Source: Planctomycetales bacterium ZRK34
GTDB lineage: Bacteria; Planctomycetota; Phycisphaerae; Phycisphaerales; Zrk34
DNA length: 64,000 nt
Assembly (NCBI GenBank): GCA_014873095.1
Contig: CP050848.1
Location: 930,001-994,000 of the forward strand
Reading direction: 5' to 3'
The notes beneath the pieces were generated by a model, which did not search any database, had not been told where the DNA came from, and saw only the letters and a program-made list of their open reading frames with translations. Position 1 is the first letter of the stretch, and each line of letters begins with the position of its first letter. The translations under genes were made by a program, and so were the position numbers. Shown here piece by piece: positions 8,687 through 18,425 of the stretch.

Positions 8687-10078
8687 ATGACGCTGATCAA
8701 AACCCTCAAACGCCAGAGCTTCGCCGCCCTGCTGCTGGCCCTGGCCGTTGCGCCCGCGGGGGCTGACACCTCCGGCTACTGGCGTGGTGAATCCGACGCC
8801 AACGGCGGCCCCGGCCTCGAAATCCTCAACGAGGTCGCCGGCAACAGCCTCACCGCACCCAGCGCCACCATCGACACCAACCCCGCCAACCTCCCCGTCG
8901 GACGCATCCCGCGCACCGGCGCGGTCAACACCGGATCGATCGACGGCGACGCCAACATCAACGGCGTCATCAGCGAGTACGCCGCGCTGAACTCCGACTC
9001 GATCACCGTCGAAGTGTTCAGCCGCACGCTCGAAGGCGGCGGCAATCTCATCACCCGCACCAACAACACCGACGCCGGTTTCTCCATCACCGACTTCTCC
9101 GGCTACGACGTGAAGTACTACGTCGGCGCCGGCACCGAAGTGACGATCAACAACGTCGTCAACCCCAACGCCGACTGGAACTACCTCGCCTGGACCTACG
9201 ACGCCACCGAAGGCGTCGGCCGCGTGTATGTCGACGGCAAACTTGCCGGCACACAAGCGACCGCCACGCCCGGTCAGGCCCTGAACTGGACCGGCGCCGG
9301 CGACATCAGCGTCGGTTTCGACATGGACGGCGGCGCCCTGTCGTCGACCACCAACACCGGCATCATCGACGAACTTCGCATCAGCAACACCGCCCTGCAG
9401 ACTTATCAGTTCCTCGGCGCCCCGGCTTTGGCGGTCGACTTCGGCGGCGACAAGTCTGACACCACCAACCAGGATGTGCAGACCTATTTCTACGACTTCT
9501 CCGAATACACCAGCAATGCCGGCGGCGTCGGCTCCGCTTCGCGCGTGATCGACACGCCGGTGGGCGTCGGCGGACAGGTCACCGTCAGCATCGACGCTGA
9601 GATCACCTCGCAGAACATCGACCCGCGCAATCGCGGTGACAACAGCGGCGATCTTTCCGCCCTGCTCGAAGACCATTTCAAAAGCCAGAACAGCGGCGTC
9701 GAACTGACAATCGAAGGCCTCGAAGCCGGCGTCTACAAAATGACGAGTTGGCATCACGAAGGCGGCGGCAGCGGCGACACCGGCGGCTCCAGCAACCTCA
9801 TCGACATCTTCGTCACCGATGCTATGGGCTCGCTTCGCTCGGTCATCGACGACCTGGTCACTTCCGGCGGCAATCTCAGCAGTGTCGATCCCGCCTCCGC
9901 GACCTACGCCATCTACTCCGACGGCATCAACCCGATCACGATCCTGTTTGACGACGCCAGCCCCACGGACCACGAAACCGTCCTCAACGGCTTCCAGTTG
10001 CTGGTCATCCCCGAGCCGGCGTCGATGGCGATGCTCGCGGCCGGGTCGTTGATGCTGATGCGCCGTCGACGCGCCTGA
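8687..10078 (+). CDS. Exported LamG-like + RDRG-HHD protein with PEP-CTERM signal (copy B)
   Basis: 463 aa. A tandem paralogue of the gene at 7222 with the same order: signal peptide (LLLALAVAPAGADT), LamG-like domain, RDRG-HHD domain (PRNRGDNSG, LLEDHFKSQNSG, LEAGVYKMTSWHHE, VTDAMGSLRSV), and PEP-CTERM (VIPEPASMAMLAAGSL, RRRR). The terminal signal is identical in the two copies and the LamG half almost so, while the middle has diverged, which points to duplication with local gene conversion. HHD is HHE here. The Shine-Dalgarno AAGGAG lies just upstream, and the same leader (CCCTG(T/C)AAGGAGAACCGAGC) precedes the gene at 10121. Confidence 0.85.
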   Translation: MTLIKTLKRQSFAALLLALAVAPAGADTSGYWRGESDANGGPGLEILNEVAGNSLTAPSATIDTNPANLPVGRIPRTGAVNTGSIDGDANINGVISEYAALNSDSITVEVFSRTLEGGGNLITRTNNTDAGFSITDFSGYDVKYYVGAGTEVTINNVVNPNADWNYLAWTYDATEGVGRVYVDGKLAGTQATATPGQALNWTGAGDISVGFDMDGGALSSTTNTGIIDELRISNTALQTYQFLGAPALAVDFGGDKSDTTNQDVQTYFYDFSEYTSNAGGVGSASRVIDTPVGVGGQVTVSIDAEITSQNIDPRNRGDNSGDLSALLEDHFKSQNSGVELTIEGLEAGVYKMTSWHHEGGGSGDTGGSSNLIDIFVTDAMGSLRSVIDDLVTSGGNLSSVDPASATYAIYSDGINPITILFDDASPTDHETVLNGFQLLVIPEPASMAMLAAGSLMLMRRRRA

Positions 10079-10120
10079 ACGAACGAATGAGATCACGGAC
10101 CCTGCAAGGAGAACCGAGCC

Positions 10121-11701
10121 ATGACCATGACCCAATACCTCAAACGTCAAACCCTCGCCGCCGCGTTGTTGGCCCTGACCGCCGCCCCCGCGGCGCAGGC
10201 GTCGCTGCTGTGGTACTCGGCGCTGGACGGCGACGCCACCGCCATCGTCGGGTCCGACCCGGCCTCGACCAACGGCTCGCCGACCGCCACCGCCGACCGC
10301 TACGGCAATGCGGCCTCGGCCGTGCTGTTCGACGGGGATGACAGCTACATCATCAGCCCCGAGGTCGCCTCGCTTTCGGCGGGGACGATCAGCCTGTGGG
10401 TCCGCAGCGATTCGACCGTCAGCGGCGACATCGGCCCCATCGGCGTCGGCGGGTCCGGCAGCGGCGAAGCGGAATATTTCTCCATCGTGCGCCCCAGCCA
10501 CAACAGCGGGGCCAACACCGATGAGTACCGCGTCGACCTCGATGACGGTGACAACGGCATCGGCCGCTTAGATGTTTACGCGCACAACGTCCCGCATAAC
10601 AACTGGCATCTCCTGGTCGCCACCTTCACCGGAGCCGGCACGTTGGAGTTGTACCTCGACGGCGCCAGTGTCGGCACCAACAGCCTCGCCGGTGGTGAAG
10701 CCACCATCGATCCGACCAACGACTGGGTGCTCGGCGCCGAGCGCACCAGTGCCCGCTACTGGACCGGCGCCATCGACGATGCGGCGATTTACGATCATGT
10801 CGTCACCAGCGAGCAGGTCTACAACCTCTACCTCGGCGCCGCCACGCCGACCGGGCTGGACGCCCCTACCTTCAGCGGCATCGCCAAGGACTCGTTCCAG
10901 ACCACCGAAGACGGCGACGGCGGAACCTACTACGACGACGGTGGCAACATCAATGTCCACGCGACCAATCCCTACGTCGTTTCCGGCACGGTCGGTTTCT
11001 CCGCCGCCAAGCCATGGGGCGGCTCCGGCACCACCAACATTCAGACTGACAACGACGGCCCCGCCGATGGCGGACTGCACCACAACCTGCTGTCCGGTGA
11101 ACTCGACGGCGCCCTGCAGCTCAAGGCCAAAGACCCTCGCGATCAGCACCGCGAAATCGACGCGGCCATCCCCGTGTCGGACACGTATTACATGTCCGTC
11201 CTGCTGCACGCCAACAAGATCGAAGAAACCAACGTCATGAGCATCGGCTTCAACGACGGCGGCAACGACCGCGATGAAGGTTTCCACGTCGGTTTTGACG
11301 GCGACCAGATCGCTGTCTTCGCCGGCGGGTCGACCTTTGATCTTCAACAGTACGAACTGGACACCACTTACCTGGTCGTGCTGCGAATGGGCGTCGATGC
11401 CTCGGGCAATGAAACGCTCAGCGCATGGGTCGGGGCCGACATGGACGGCCTGCTGGGGCACCGGCTGAACAATGTCAGTCTCGAATCGTTTGCCGGCGTC
11501 GCCGATCTGGGCTACCTGACCACGAAGATCGACGGCAGCCTCGTGGAAACCGATGACCGCCTGTGGTGGTTCGACGAAGTGCGCCTGGCGACTTCGCTGA
11601 CCGACCTGGGTGTTTACGAAGGCGCTTTTGCGCCGACCCCGGCTGCACTGCCGGCCGGTTTGGCGCTGATGTCGCTGATCGGCCTGCGACGCCGCCGATG
11701 A
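10121..11701 (+). CDS. Exported LamG-like protein with PEP-CTERM-like sorting signal
   Basis: 526 aa. Signal peptide (LAAALLALTAAPAAQASLL), then a LamG/concanavalin fold over about 28-235 (LWYSALDGDATAIVG, AGTISLWVRSDS, NNWHLLVATFTGAGTLELYLDG, WTGAIDDAAIYDHVVTSEQVYNLY). A C-terminal beta-rich domain of about 250 residues (SFQTTEDGDGGTYYDDGG to VRLATSLTDLGVYEGA) could be a second jelly roll. The terminus [17 protein letters not shown] + RRRR is the Pro-Ala variant of PEP-CTERM. No RDRG-HHD domain is present. LamG domains commonly bind glycans; the ligand is unknown. AAGGAG lies 9 bases before the ATG, within a leader shared with 8687. Confidence 0.82.
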   Translation: MTMTQYLKRQTLAAALLALTAAPAAQASLLWYSALDGDATAIVGSDPASTNGSPTATADRYGNAASAVLFDGDDSYIISPEVASLSAGTISLWVRSDSTVSGDIGPIGVGGSGSGEAEYFSIVRPSHNSGANTDEYRVDLDDGDNGIGRLDVYAHNVPHNNWHLLVATFTGAGTLELYLDGASVGTNSLAGGEATIDPTNDWVLGAERTSARYWTGAIDDAAIYDHVVTSEQVYNLYLGAATPTGLDAPTFSGIAKDSFQTTEDGDGGTYYDDGGNINVHATNPYVVSGTVGFSAAKPWGGSGTTNIQTDNDGPADGGLHHNLLSGELDGALQLKAKDPRDQHREIDAAIPVSDTYYMSVLLHANKIEETNVMSIGFNDGGNDRDEGFHVGFDGDQIAVFAGGSTFDLQQYELDTTYLVVLRMGVDASGNETLSAWVGADMDGLLGHRLNNVSLESFAGVADLGYLTTKIDGSLVETDDRLWWFDEVRLATSLTDLGVYEGAFAPTPAALPAGLALMSLIGLRRRR

Positions 11702-11797
11702 ATCAATCTGCCGCCTGCGCGATGGCTCGGCGAAAGTCGGGCCGTCGCATTCGATATGAATGACTTGTTTTTGAAAGTACCCGAGAAGATCAGAGAA

Positions 11798-12490
11798 ATG
11801 GAATTGACGACCATGCACCGAATCCCTGCTTTCATGATTGCCCTGGCGCTGGCCGCGTCGAGTCTCACCCACGCCGCGACGGTCACCACCATGGTCGACA
11901 TCAACGGCGGCGACGGCCCGACGCAAGCCGGCTGGCTCGCCTTTGATCCGACCGGCCCGTCGACCTTCACCGACGCGCTGGGTGCGGGGCGCGACCTGAC
12001 GGTCGAAATCACCCAGAACGGCGCGCTGCGCGATCGCGATCGCGGCACCACCGTCACCGGAACCTACGCCGAACTCAGCAACCTGCTGCGCGACTTCTAC
12101 GGTTCGCGCTCCAACAACGACATCGTCACGCTCACGCTGACTCTCGATGCGGGGGCGTATCACTTTCTGAGCTATCACCACGACGCCGAAGCGGGCTCCA
12201 CCAACACACAGGAAGTCGAATTCACCCGCATCGGCTCGGGCGTCATACAGACCGACGTGATCCACAGCAGCGATGCGCCGACCGACATCGTGACCTTCGA
12301 AGACACCTTCACGCTGGCGTCGGCGACGTCGGTGCAATTCCAGATACAGAAGACCGCCCTCGCTTCCAACAACGGCGAGTTCGGCTTCAACGGTTTTGAA
12401 CTCACACTGATACCTGAACCGACCACCGCGGCGATGCTGGTGATGGGCGGCCTGCTGGTGATGCGACGCCGGCGCGGACTTGTTCAATGA
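11798..12490 (+). CDS. Exported single-domain RDRG-HHD protein with PEP-CTERM signal
   Basis: About 230 aa. After a signal peptide ([15 protein letters not shown]) the whole mature protein is one RDRG-HHD domain: [51 protein letters not shown], then [18 protein letters not shown] and RRRR as the PEP-CTERM signal. This is the minimal form of the domain and so helps to set its limits (about 190 residues). ATGs at 11798 and 11813 are both possible starts; 11813 would still leave a good signal peptide. The stop overlaps the next gene's ATG (ATGA). Confidence 0.75.
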   Translation: MELTTMHRIPAFMIALALAASSLTHAATVTTMVDINGGDGPTQAGWLAFDPTGPSTFTDALGAGRDLTVEITQNGALRDRDRGTTVTGTYAELSNLLRDFYGSRSNNDIVTLTLTLDAGAYHFLSYHHDAEAGSTNTQEVEFTRIGSGVIQTDVIHSSDAPTDIVTFEDTFTLASATSVQFQIQKTALASNNGEFGFNGFELTLIPEPTTAAMLVMGGLLVMRRRRGLVQ

Positions 12491-13374
12491 CTCATGTTGC
12501 CACACATTCAGCCACGGGGTCTGTGACGCGTGTGCTATCGCACCCACCTCGCGGACGAACTTCCGCCGCTGAATGGTCCGCCTGGCATCATGGATTCACG
12601 CTGATCGAGCTTCTGGTGGTGGTGTCGATCATTGCGCTGCTGGTCGCCATTCTGCTGCCGGCGCTGGACAAGGCGCGCGAAGCCGCCAAACGCGTGGTCT
12701 GCCTGTCCAACCAGTCGCAGATCACCAAGGCGATGCTGGTGTACGCGATGTCCAATCAAGCCCAACTGATCATCTGCCGCGCCCGCACGGTGCAGAAAGC
12801 CTTCAACGGTCTGGGCGGCGGCGGAGGCTCGGCGACCGAGGACAACAAGGTCGACTGGATCGAATGCCTGGCGTCGGTCGGCCTGGCGATCAACAAGGGT
12901 GAAGGCCACAAAGGCAGCTACATCGCGGCCCCCATCTGGGACTGCCCGTCGCGTCTTTTCAAGAGCCAGTGGGAACCCGCCTACAACCAGTTGGTCGTCG
13001 GCTACCAGTATTTCGGCGGCATCGAGACGTGGAAGACACCGTGGCATCCCGGCGGCATCCCCTCGCGCAGCCCCGTCCGCCTGGATACCTCCCTGGCCAC
13101 GTGGGCGATGACCGCCGACGCTGCGATCAAGGTCGACAACGTCTGGGGCGGCGGACGCGAAACCGCCTACGGCGATATGCCCCAGCACCGCGATGATGAC
13201 CCCTGGCCCGTCGGCGGCAACCAGGTCTTCGTCGACGGCTCGGGCGCCTGGATCGAGTTCGAGCGCATGACGTTCAACCACAACTGGCACGGCAACTACA
13301 GCCGCAGGTGTTACTGGTTTCAGAAGGATCTGGGCGATTTCGATCCCCCGGACGACGCCTACGGCCACCCGTGA
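12487..13374 (+). CDS. Prepilin-type pseudopilin with [10 protein letters not shown] motif (module 1, copy A)
   Basis: 295 aa. The type IV prepilin cleavage site and hydrophobic helix [20 protein letters not shown] occurs after an unusually long leader of about 37 residues, because the start overlaps the upstream stop (ATGA). The mature part has the Ile/Leu helix, a [18 protein letters not shown] stalk and a Trp/Pro-rich C-domain with [17 protein letters not shown] and [13 protein letters not shown]. This resembles the H-X9-DG group of planctomycete pseudopilins. A type II secretion or pilus-like platform would process it. A shorter start is possible but none with a clear ribosome site was seen. 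It is paralogous to 13455 and 17495. Confidence 0.85.
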   Translation: MTHVATHSATGSVTRVLSHPPRGRTSAAEWSAWHHGFTLIELLVVVSIIALLVAILLPALDKAREAAKRVVCLSNQSQITKAMLVYAMSNQAQLIICRARTVQKAFNGLGGGGGSATEDNKVDWIECLASVGLAINKGEGHKGSYIAAPIWDCPSRLFKSQWEPAYNQLVVGYQYFGGIETWKTPWHPGGIPSRSPVRLDTSLATWAMTADAAIKVDNVWGGGRETAYGDMPQHRDDDPWPVGGNQVFVDGSGAWIEFERMTFNHNWHGNYSRRCYWFQKDLGDFDPPDDAYGHP

Positions 13375-13454
13375 TCAAACCTCACCGGGGCCGACATGGA
13401 GTGGAGAAACCGCGTCTCGTTGAGGCGCGGCCAGACAAAGAAGGGAATCTTCGA

Positions 13455-14249
13455 ATGCGTCGAAAAGCATTCACACTCATCGAGCTACTGGTTGTCGTGG
13501 CGATCATTGCACTGCTGATCGCCATTTTACTGCCGTCGCTGCAGCGGGCGCGTGAGCAGGCCAAGCGCGTGGTGTGCATGGCCAATCAGGCGCAGATCGT
13601 CAAAGCAATGACGATCTACGGTATGTCCAACAAGAACGAGCTGATCATCTGTCGCTCGCGATCAATACAGAAGGCTTTCAACCCACTTGGCGGTCCTAGC
13701 GAGAAAGCTGCCGACGCCAAAGTAGACTGGATCGCATGCCTGGCGTCGGTCGGTCTGGCGATCAACAAAGGTGAAGGATACAACGGCAACTATCTGCCAA
13801 GCCCCGTGTGGAATTGCCCCTCGCGCATTTATGAAAGTCAGTGGGAACCGGACTTCAACCAGTTGGTCGTGAGTTACCAGTACTTTGGCGGCATCACGTA
13901 CTGGCGCAATCCGTGGGTCACCAAGATACCCTCACGCAGCCCCATCGATCTCGACGACGCCAAACCGAGTTGGGCGATGACTGCCGACGCCACGATGAAA
14001 GTCAGTGGAGTTTGGGGCGGTGACCGCGCCTCAGCCTACGGCGATATGCCCCAGCACCGCGACAATGATCCCTGGCCCGTCGGTGGCAACCAGGTTTTCG
14101 TCGATGGTTCAGGCTCGTGGATCCCTTTCGAGAGGATGACCTACAACAGTAGCTGGGGTGGCGACTACGGCCGCATGTGCTACTGGTATCAACAGGATCT
14201 GGGCGAGTTCGATCCACCCGACGATGCCTACGGCAAGCCCGGGCTCTGA
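13455..14249 (+). CDS. Prepilin-type pseudopilin with [10 protein letters not shown] motif (module 1, copy B)
   Basis: 264 aa with a normal short leader: MRRKA before the prepilin site [18 protein letters not shown]. The rest parallels the previous gene almost block for block ([69 protein letters not shown]), so the two are a tandem duplication. AAAGAAGGGA stands upstream of the ATG. A weak hairpin (ATCA...TGAT) followed by a run of six T just after the stop (about 14249-14268) may terminate module 1. Confidence 0.85.
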   Translation: MRRKAFTLIELLVVVAIIALLIAILLPSLQRAREQAKRVVCMANQAQIVKAMTIYGMSNKNELIICRSRSIQKAFNPLGGPSEKAADAKVDWIACLASVGLAINKGEGYNGNYLPSPVWNCPSRIYESQWEPDFNQLVVSYQYFGGITYWRNPWVTKIPSRSPIDLDDAKPSWAMTADATMKVSGVWGGDRASAYGDMPQHRDNDPWPVGGNQVFVDGSGSWIPFERMTYNSSWGGDYGRMCYWYQQDLGEFDPPDDAYGKPGL

Positions 14250-14328
14250 TCACCTGGTGATTTTTTCCAGACATTTCTGGCACGCGGCCGGCCCCGAGCG
14301 GATACCTTGATAGTCGAGGTAGCGCCGC

Positions 14329-14844
14329 ATGGCCGTCAGCAACGAACAGATCGTGCAAACCATTGTCAGACAGCGCATTGCGTTGTACTCGTATCTGTGG
14401 TCGATCCTGCGTGATCAGACCATGGTCGAAGACGCCCTGCAGGAATTGAGTCTGCTGGCGATTCAGAAACGGGATCAGATCGTCGACGCCGATCACCTGG
14501 CCGGCTGGCTGCGTGAGTCGGGACGCTTCATTGCCCTGCGGATGATCGAGAAGCTCCGCCGCGAGCCGTCGGCATTCAACGAGTCAGCTCTGTCGCGCCT
14601 CGACGCCGCCTGGGCCAGGCTCGACGACCGCAATCACGCCCACGCCATCGAAGCCCTGCAGCACTGCCTGCAGAAGCTGTCACCCTCCTCGCTGACTCTG
14701 CTGAAGGCGCGCTACACCCGCAACCTGACCGGCGAGCAGCTTGCCGAGGCTGTGCAGAAGCCCCGCCGCACCGTTTATCGAAATCTCTCGCGCATACTCA
14801 GCAGCCTTGGCGAGTGTGTGCGCTTCCGCCTGGACGCCCGGTGA
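14329..14844 (+). CDS. ECF-type RNA polymerase sigma factor (module 2)
   Basis: 171 aa, paralogue of the sigma at 5206. Region 2: LYSYLWSILRDQTMVEDALQELSLLAIQK. Region 4: LSPSSLTLLKARYTRNLTGEQLAEAVQKPRRTVYRNLSRILSSLGEC, with the terminal LGEC also present in the first copy. The Shine-Dalgarno GAGGT precedes the ATG. The FecR gene starts 7 bases after its stop. It probably drives module 2, and crosstalk with module 1 is possible because the DNA-reading helices are similar. Confidence 0.9.
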   Translation: MAVSNEQIVQTIVRQRIALYSYLWSILRDQTMVEDALQELSLLAIQKRDQIVDADHLAGWLRESGRFIALRMIEKLRREPSAFNESALSRLDAAWARLDDRNHAHAIEALQHCLQKLSPSSLTLLKARYTRNLTGEQLAEAVQKPRRTVYRNLSRILSSLGECVRFRLDAR

Positions 14845-14851
14845 ATCCGTC

Positions 14852-16177
14852 ATGCACATGGCCACCGACAATCCGCTCAACGACCTGCTGATCGGCTATC
14901 TCGACGGCGAGCTGTCGAGCGATGATCAACGACGCCTCGCGAACCTCGTCGATGCCAATGACGCAGCGCGTGATCAGTTCGTCGAGTTGTGCTACCTGGT
15001 CGGCCTGCTCGCGGAGACGTCACACGACACCCTCGAAGCCGCCCGCCCCGCAAGCCCGATGACGAAGCGAAGCCGAGTCGTCGGGGTCTATGCCACACTC
15101 GCCGCCGCCGCGCTGATCGCGCTGACGATCACCACATGGTTCATACTGAACCCCAACCCCCAGCCCTCATCCCCCAGCCCCTCGACGACTTCATCATCAT
15201 CGGTCGGCATACTCACCGATCGATCGGACGACGCCGTCTTCGCCGACTCGTCGAGCCCGATGACGCCTGGTGTCGACCTGCCTGCAGAGCGGATTCACCT
15301 GGTCGCCGGCAAGGCGCAGTTCATGTTCAAGTCCACCGCGACAGTCGACCTGATCGGCCCATGCGAGTTCGAAATGATCGGACCCGATCGGGGGTATCTG
15401 CATCGCGGGAGCCTGCACGCCTTCGTGCCGCCGCGTGCGGTCGGATTCACGATCGACACCCCGCACGGTTCGGTCGTCGACCTGGGCACCGGCTATGACC
15501 TGCAGGTCGACGCCGATCGCAGCACGCAGGTGCACGTGACCGAAGGCTGCGTGGCAGTGCTGGACCGCACGCCGAATCGTCGGCTGCTGTGGCGCGGCGA
15601 CCGGGCGGTGTTGAACTCGACGGGCCTGGCGGAACTGACCCGCGGTGCGACCCTCGTCGAAGTACACGCCAACAGTCCCTTCGTTTACCGGATTCAGCGG
15701 CGCGGGTTGGTCGACGACGCCATCGCTCATACCGACCGCGCTTATCAGTGGAATGGCCTGTCCGCCGAGGGGCTGCCTGAAAAACTGCGCGGCGCCGACT
15801 TCGTGCAGACGCCGATGGCCGACAAGAACAATCACAATTTGCAACTGCGCGTCACGCTTAGCCGTCCATCGATGGTTTACGTGATCGTCAGCGCTCGGGT
15901 GGCGCCGGCGTGGCTGAGCACGATGGGTTTTTCCGACACCGGCTGGCGCATCGGACTGGACAACACCGATGACGGCCGGATCGCCGCCGGTCCGGGCCAG
16001 GGTGTCGACCTGGTGTATGTCGTGTGGCAGTTGCGTGTCGATGAGCCGCGGACGCTGGTGCTGGGTCCGCCGCAGCACGGCGACGAGGGCAAGGTGGGAA
16101 CGTACGGCGTGGCGGCCGCGCCGTTGGATGAAGCATATCAAACGATGGTCGGCCCGGAGGCGGCGACCGCAGACTGA
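14852..16177 (+). CDS. FecR-domain transmembrane regulator (module 2)
   Basis: About 441 aa. The N-terminal LNDLLIGYLDGELSSDDQRRL is followed by a transmembrane helix (LAAAALIALTITTWFIL, about 80-96), a Ser/Pro/Thr linker and a FecR domain (DAVFADSSSP, LVAGKAQFMFKSTATVDLIGP, VVDLGTGYDLQVDAD, VHVTEGCVAVLDR). The C-terminal domain is unlike that of the module 1 FecR: it lacks RDRG and HHD and instead has LQLRVTLSRPSMVYVIVSARV, PAWLSTMGFSDTGWRIG and LVYVVWQLRVDEPRTLVLGPP, a beta-rich segment I do not recognise. So the two sensors differ in the outer part while their exported partners share a domain. Confidence 0.85.
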   Translation: MHMATDNPLNDLLIGYLDGELSSDDQRRLANLVDANDAARDQFVELCYLVGLLAETSHDTLEAARPASPMTKRSRVVGVYATLAAAALIALTITTWFILNPNPQPSSPSPSTTSSSSVGILTDRSDDAVFADSSSPMTPGVDLPAERIHLVAGKAQFMFKSTATVDLIGPCEFEMIGPDRGYLHRGSLHAFVPPRAVGFTIDTPHGSVVDLGTGYDLQVDADRSTQVHVTEGCVAVLDRTPNRRLLWRGDRAVLNSTGLAELTRGATLVEVHANSPFVYRIQRRGLVDDAIAHTDRAYQWNGLSAEGLPEKLRGADFVQTPMADKNNHNLQLRVTLSRPSMVYVIVSARVAPAWLSTMGFSDTGWRIGLDNTDDGRIAAGPGQGVDLVYVVWQLRVDEPRTLVLGPPQHGDEGKVGTYGVAAAPLDEAYQTMVGPEAATAD

Positions 16178-16209
16178 GAACCCAGGTTCACGATATTGGA
16201 GAATCGATT

Positions 16210-17430
16210 ATGCAACGTGCAGCAACAACCAAACTCGCCATCGCCCTAACGCTCCTGCTCGCGCTGGGCGCCGCCAGTCATGCCGCGGTCTATATCGACA
16301 TCAACGAAGATGACGCCGTCGCCTCCCCGCCCGGTGGATCTCCCCCGAGCCCGACGCAGACCGACTACACCGGCATCACCCAGACCGGCGGCTCCGGGGT
16401 CAGCCTCAACGTCGTCGTCGGCAATGCGCTGGACGATCGCGATCGTGGACCCGTGACCGGTGCAGGCACGGCTCTGTCAGACCTGCTGCGCGACTTTGTC
16501 TTCTCCTCGGCGTCATTCGCTTCCGGCAACAAGCCCACGATCGACGTCACCCTCACGGGGCTGGCCGCCGGCCACTACGATTTCGCCGGGTATATCCACG
16601 ACAAAACCGTCGACCAGGGCGACTACGACTTCAGCGTCTCCAACAACGGCGGCGCCACCTACCAGCTCAAAGACAACAACGTCGCGACCACCACCGGGTC
16701 AGCCCCGTCGTCAATCGGCGTCGGGCGATTCGACTTCTATGCCAACGGCGTCGACGATGTCACCTTCCGCGTGGCCTACGACAGCGGCGGCGCTGTGCCC
16801 GGCGGCAACGTCAATGTCATCCTCAACGGCCTGAAGATCGAGGAACGCCCCGGCCTGTTCGTTGATTTCAACGAAGGCTCCAGCCCCACCCAGGCCGGCT
16901 ACACCTCGGTCACCACCGCCGGGGCCACCGGGCTGTCCAGCCCCTTCGGCTCCATCGACATCGGCCTGCCCAGCTTCGGGTTTGACGCCGATCGCGATCG
17001 CGGCGCCCTGTCCAGCGAGCAGGCCCAGAGCGATCTGCTCCGTGACTTCATCTTCAGCCAGACCACCACCGGCCTGGACATCACCCTCAGCGGCGTCGAA
17101 GCCGGCGTCTACGAATTCACCGGCTACTTCCACGACAACAACGTCGACCAGAACTACGCCGACATCCTCATCAGCACCGACGGCGGGTCCACCTTCGTCA
17201 ACGGCCTGCTCGGCGTCGACTATTCAGTCGGGACCAATCCCGCGGCCGTCGGCATGGGCCGGTTCAACTTCACCGCTAACGGCGCCGACGACGTGGTCTT
17301 CCGCATCGTCGGCCACGGCGGCGACCACAACAACCTCATCAACGGCTTCGACCTGGTCGCCATCCCCACACCCGCCGCATTACCCGCGGGGCTCTTGCTG
17401 CTGACGGGATTGATGATGCGTCGCAAATGA
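16210..17430 (+). CDS. Exported protein with two RDRG-HHD domains and PEP-CTERM-like signal
   Basis: 406 aa. Signal peptide ([15 protein letters not shown]), then two tandem RDRG-HHD domains. The first has [36 protein letters not shown]; the second has [36 protein letters not shown]. Each ends with MGRF/VGRFDF and a final NGL or NGF strand. The tail [16 protein letters not shown] + MMRRK is the Pro-Ala PEP-CTERM variant. GGAG lies upstream of the ATG. It follows the module 2 FecR gene by 32 bases and is probably a target of that sigma factor. Confidence 0.82.
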   Translation: MQRAATTKLAIALTLLLALGAASHAAVYIDINEDDAVASPPGGSPPSPTQTDYTGITQTGGSGVSLNVVVGNALDDRDRGPVTGAGTALSDLLRDFVFSSASFASGNKPTIDVTLTGLAAGHYDFAGYIHDKTVDQGDYDFSVSNNGGATYQLKDNNVATTTGSAPSSIGVGRFDFYANGVDDVTFRVAYDSGGAVPGGNVNVILNGLKIEERPGLFVDFNEGSSPTQAGYTSVTTAGATGLSSPFGSIDIGLPSFGFDADRDRGALSSEQAQSDLLRDFIFSQTTTGLDITLSGVEAGVYEFTGYFHDNNVDQNYADILISTDGGSTFVNGLLGVDYSVGTNPAAVGMGRFNFTANGADDVVFRIVGHGGDHNNLINGFDLVAIPTPAALPAGLLLLTGLMMRRK

Positions 17431-17479
17431 CAGCCGCGATGCAACGCATCGCGGTCTGCGGAGCGTTGCTCCGCGGCTA
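17431..17479. repeat. TAGCC-type palindromic repeat, double hairpin
   Basis: Two hairpins in a row: 17431-17454 (CCGCGATG...CATCGCGG) and 17455-17479 (GCGGAGC...GCTCCGC), ending GCGGCTA. The outer ends can pair (CAGCCGC with GCGGCTA). It fills the gap between the two-domain protein and the pseudopilin. Related elements are at 18363-18409, 23504-23565, 39734-39799 and 41975-42036. Confidence 0.65.
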
Positions 17480-17494
17480 ATGAAAGTGAGCAAC

Positions 17495-18328
17495 ATGCGC
17501 CGACATGGTTTCACACTGATCGAACTGCTGGTGGTCGTCAGCATCATTGCGCTGCTGGTCGCCATCCTGCTGCCGGCATTGACCAAGGCGCGTGAAGCGG
17601 CGAACCGCAGCGTCTGCGGGGCGCACCTCAAGCAGGTCGGCACCTCGGCGACGATCTACACGATCGAGCAGAAAGGCCTGTACATCCCCTGCGCCGGGCG
17701 AACGATCCAGCTCAACATCGCCGGCCCCTACTCTTACGGGGTCAGCACCAGCAACGGCTGGACGAAATTCGATTCGGAGAACAATTGGATCCGTGAATGG
17801 GCCCGCCTCGGCACGATCGAATCGGCCGACAAGCTCGACATCGCCTTCAACGGCATGGATGCCGAGGCCCCGGTGTGGGACTGCCCAAGCCGCGACTACA
17901 ACAGCCAGTGGCAGGTCAACGGCTCGCGAGGTTACATCACAACCAACTATCAATACTTCGGCGGCATCGAACGATGGAGAAACACCTACTGGACCGGCCC
18001 GTCGCGCAGCCCCGTCACCGCGGCCGACGCACAACCCGCGTGGGTGCTCGCCGCCGACTGCATGATCAAAATCGATTACGCCTGGGGCGAAGGCAGCAGC
18101 CCGTCGACGCCCTACGCCTACGGCGATCTGCCCCCGCACAAGTCCGATGAACGCGACGGCCGCCCCGCCGGCGGCAACCAGGTCTACGTTGACAGTTCCG
18201 TTTCCTGGGTCGATTTCAAAGACACGACCTATGTTCACTCATGGAGCCCCGGCGGCTCGCGCGTCGCCTACATCGCGCAACACGACCTCGGCAAGTATTC
18301 ACCGCCGGACACCGCCAAGGGGTATTGA
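17495..18328 (+). CDS. Prepilin-type pseudopilin with [10 protein letters not shown] motif (module 2)
   Basis: About 277 aa. MRRHG before the prepilin cleavage site, then [18 protein letters not shown] and a [18 protein letters not shown] stalk. The C-domain shares [22 protein letters not shown] and [13 protein letters not shown] with the two pseudopilins of module 1, and also the Pro-rich end (SPPDTAKGY). The in-frame ATG at 17480 would add MKVSN, but its upstream sequence is the palindromic repeat, so I prefer 17495. Processing would need a prepilin peptidase encoded elsewhere. Confidence 0.82.
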   Translation: MRRHGFTLIELLVVVSIIALLVAILLPALTKAREAANRSVCGAHLKQVGTSATIYTIEQKGLYIPCAGRTIQLNIAGPYSYGVSTSNGWTKFDSENNWIREWARLGTIESADKLDIAFNGMDAEAPVWDCPSRDYNSQWQVNGSRGYITTNYQYFGGIERWRNTYWTGPSRSPVTAADAQPAWVLAADCMIKIDYAWGEGSSPSTPYAYGDLPPHKSDERDGRPAGGNQVYVDSSVSWVDFKDTTYVHSWSPGGSRVAYIAQHDLGKYSPPDTAKGY

Positions 18329-18362
18329 CATAAATGGAATTGTGTTGATCCGCTTGTCCTCA

Positions 18363-18409
18363 TAGCCACGGGCAGAAGCCCGTGGTCCGTGAGCTTCCGC
18401 TCGCGGCTA
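18363..18409. repeat. TAGCC-type palindromic repeat between convergent genes
   Basis: Hairpin 18363-18385 (CCACGGGC...GCCCGTGG) followed by an imperfect hairpin to 18409; outer ends are TAGCC and GGCTA. It lies between the convergent pseudopilin and aminotransferase genes and may help to end both transcripts. Confidence 0.6.
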
Positions 18410-18425
18410 TCACTCACAACACAAA

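Noticed and set aside
8558-10501. Very long minus-strand open frame of about 640 codons over the LamG genes
   Set aside because: It is composed of Gly/Val/Ala/Asp-rich low-complexity sequence, an effect of high GC and codon bias. It lies opposite two plus-strand genes with signal peptides and PEP-CTERM ends.
10568-12547. Second long minus-strand open frame of about 660 codons
   Set aside because: Same reason: no signal peptide, no known domain, and it runs opposite three well-supported genes.
14269-14328. A sigma-54 type promoter upstream of the second sigma factor (TGGCAC near 14278)
   Set aside because: The downstream half TTGC(A/T) is missing at the required distance.
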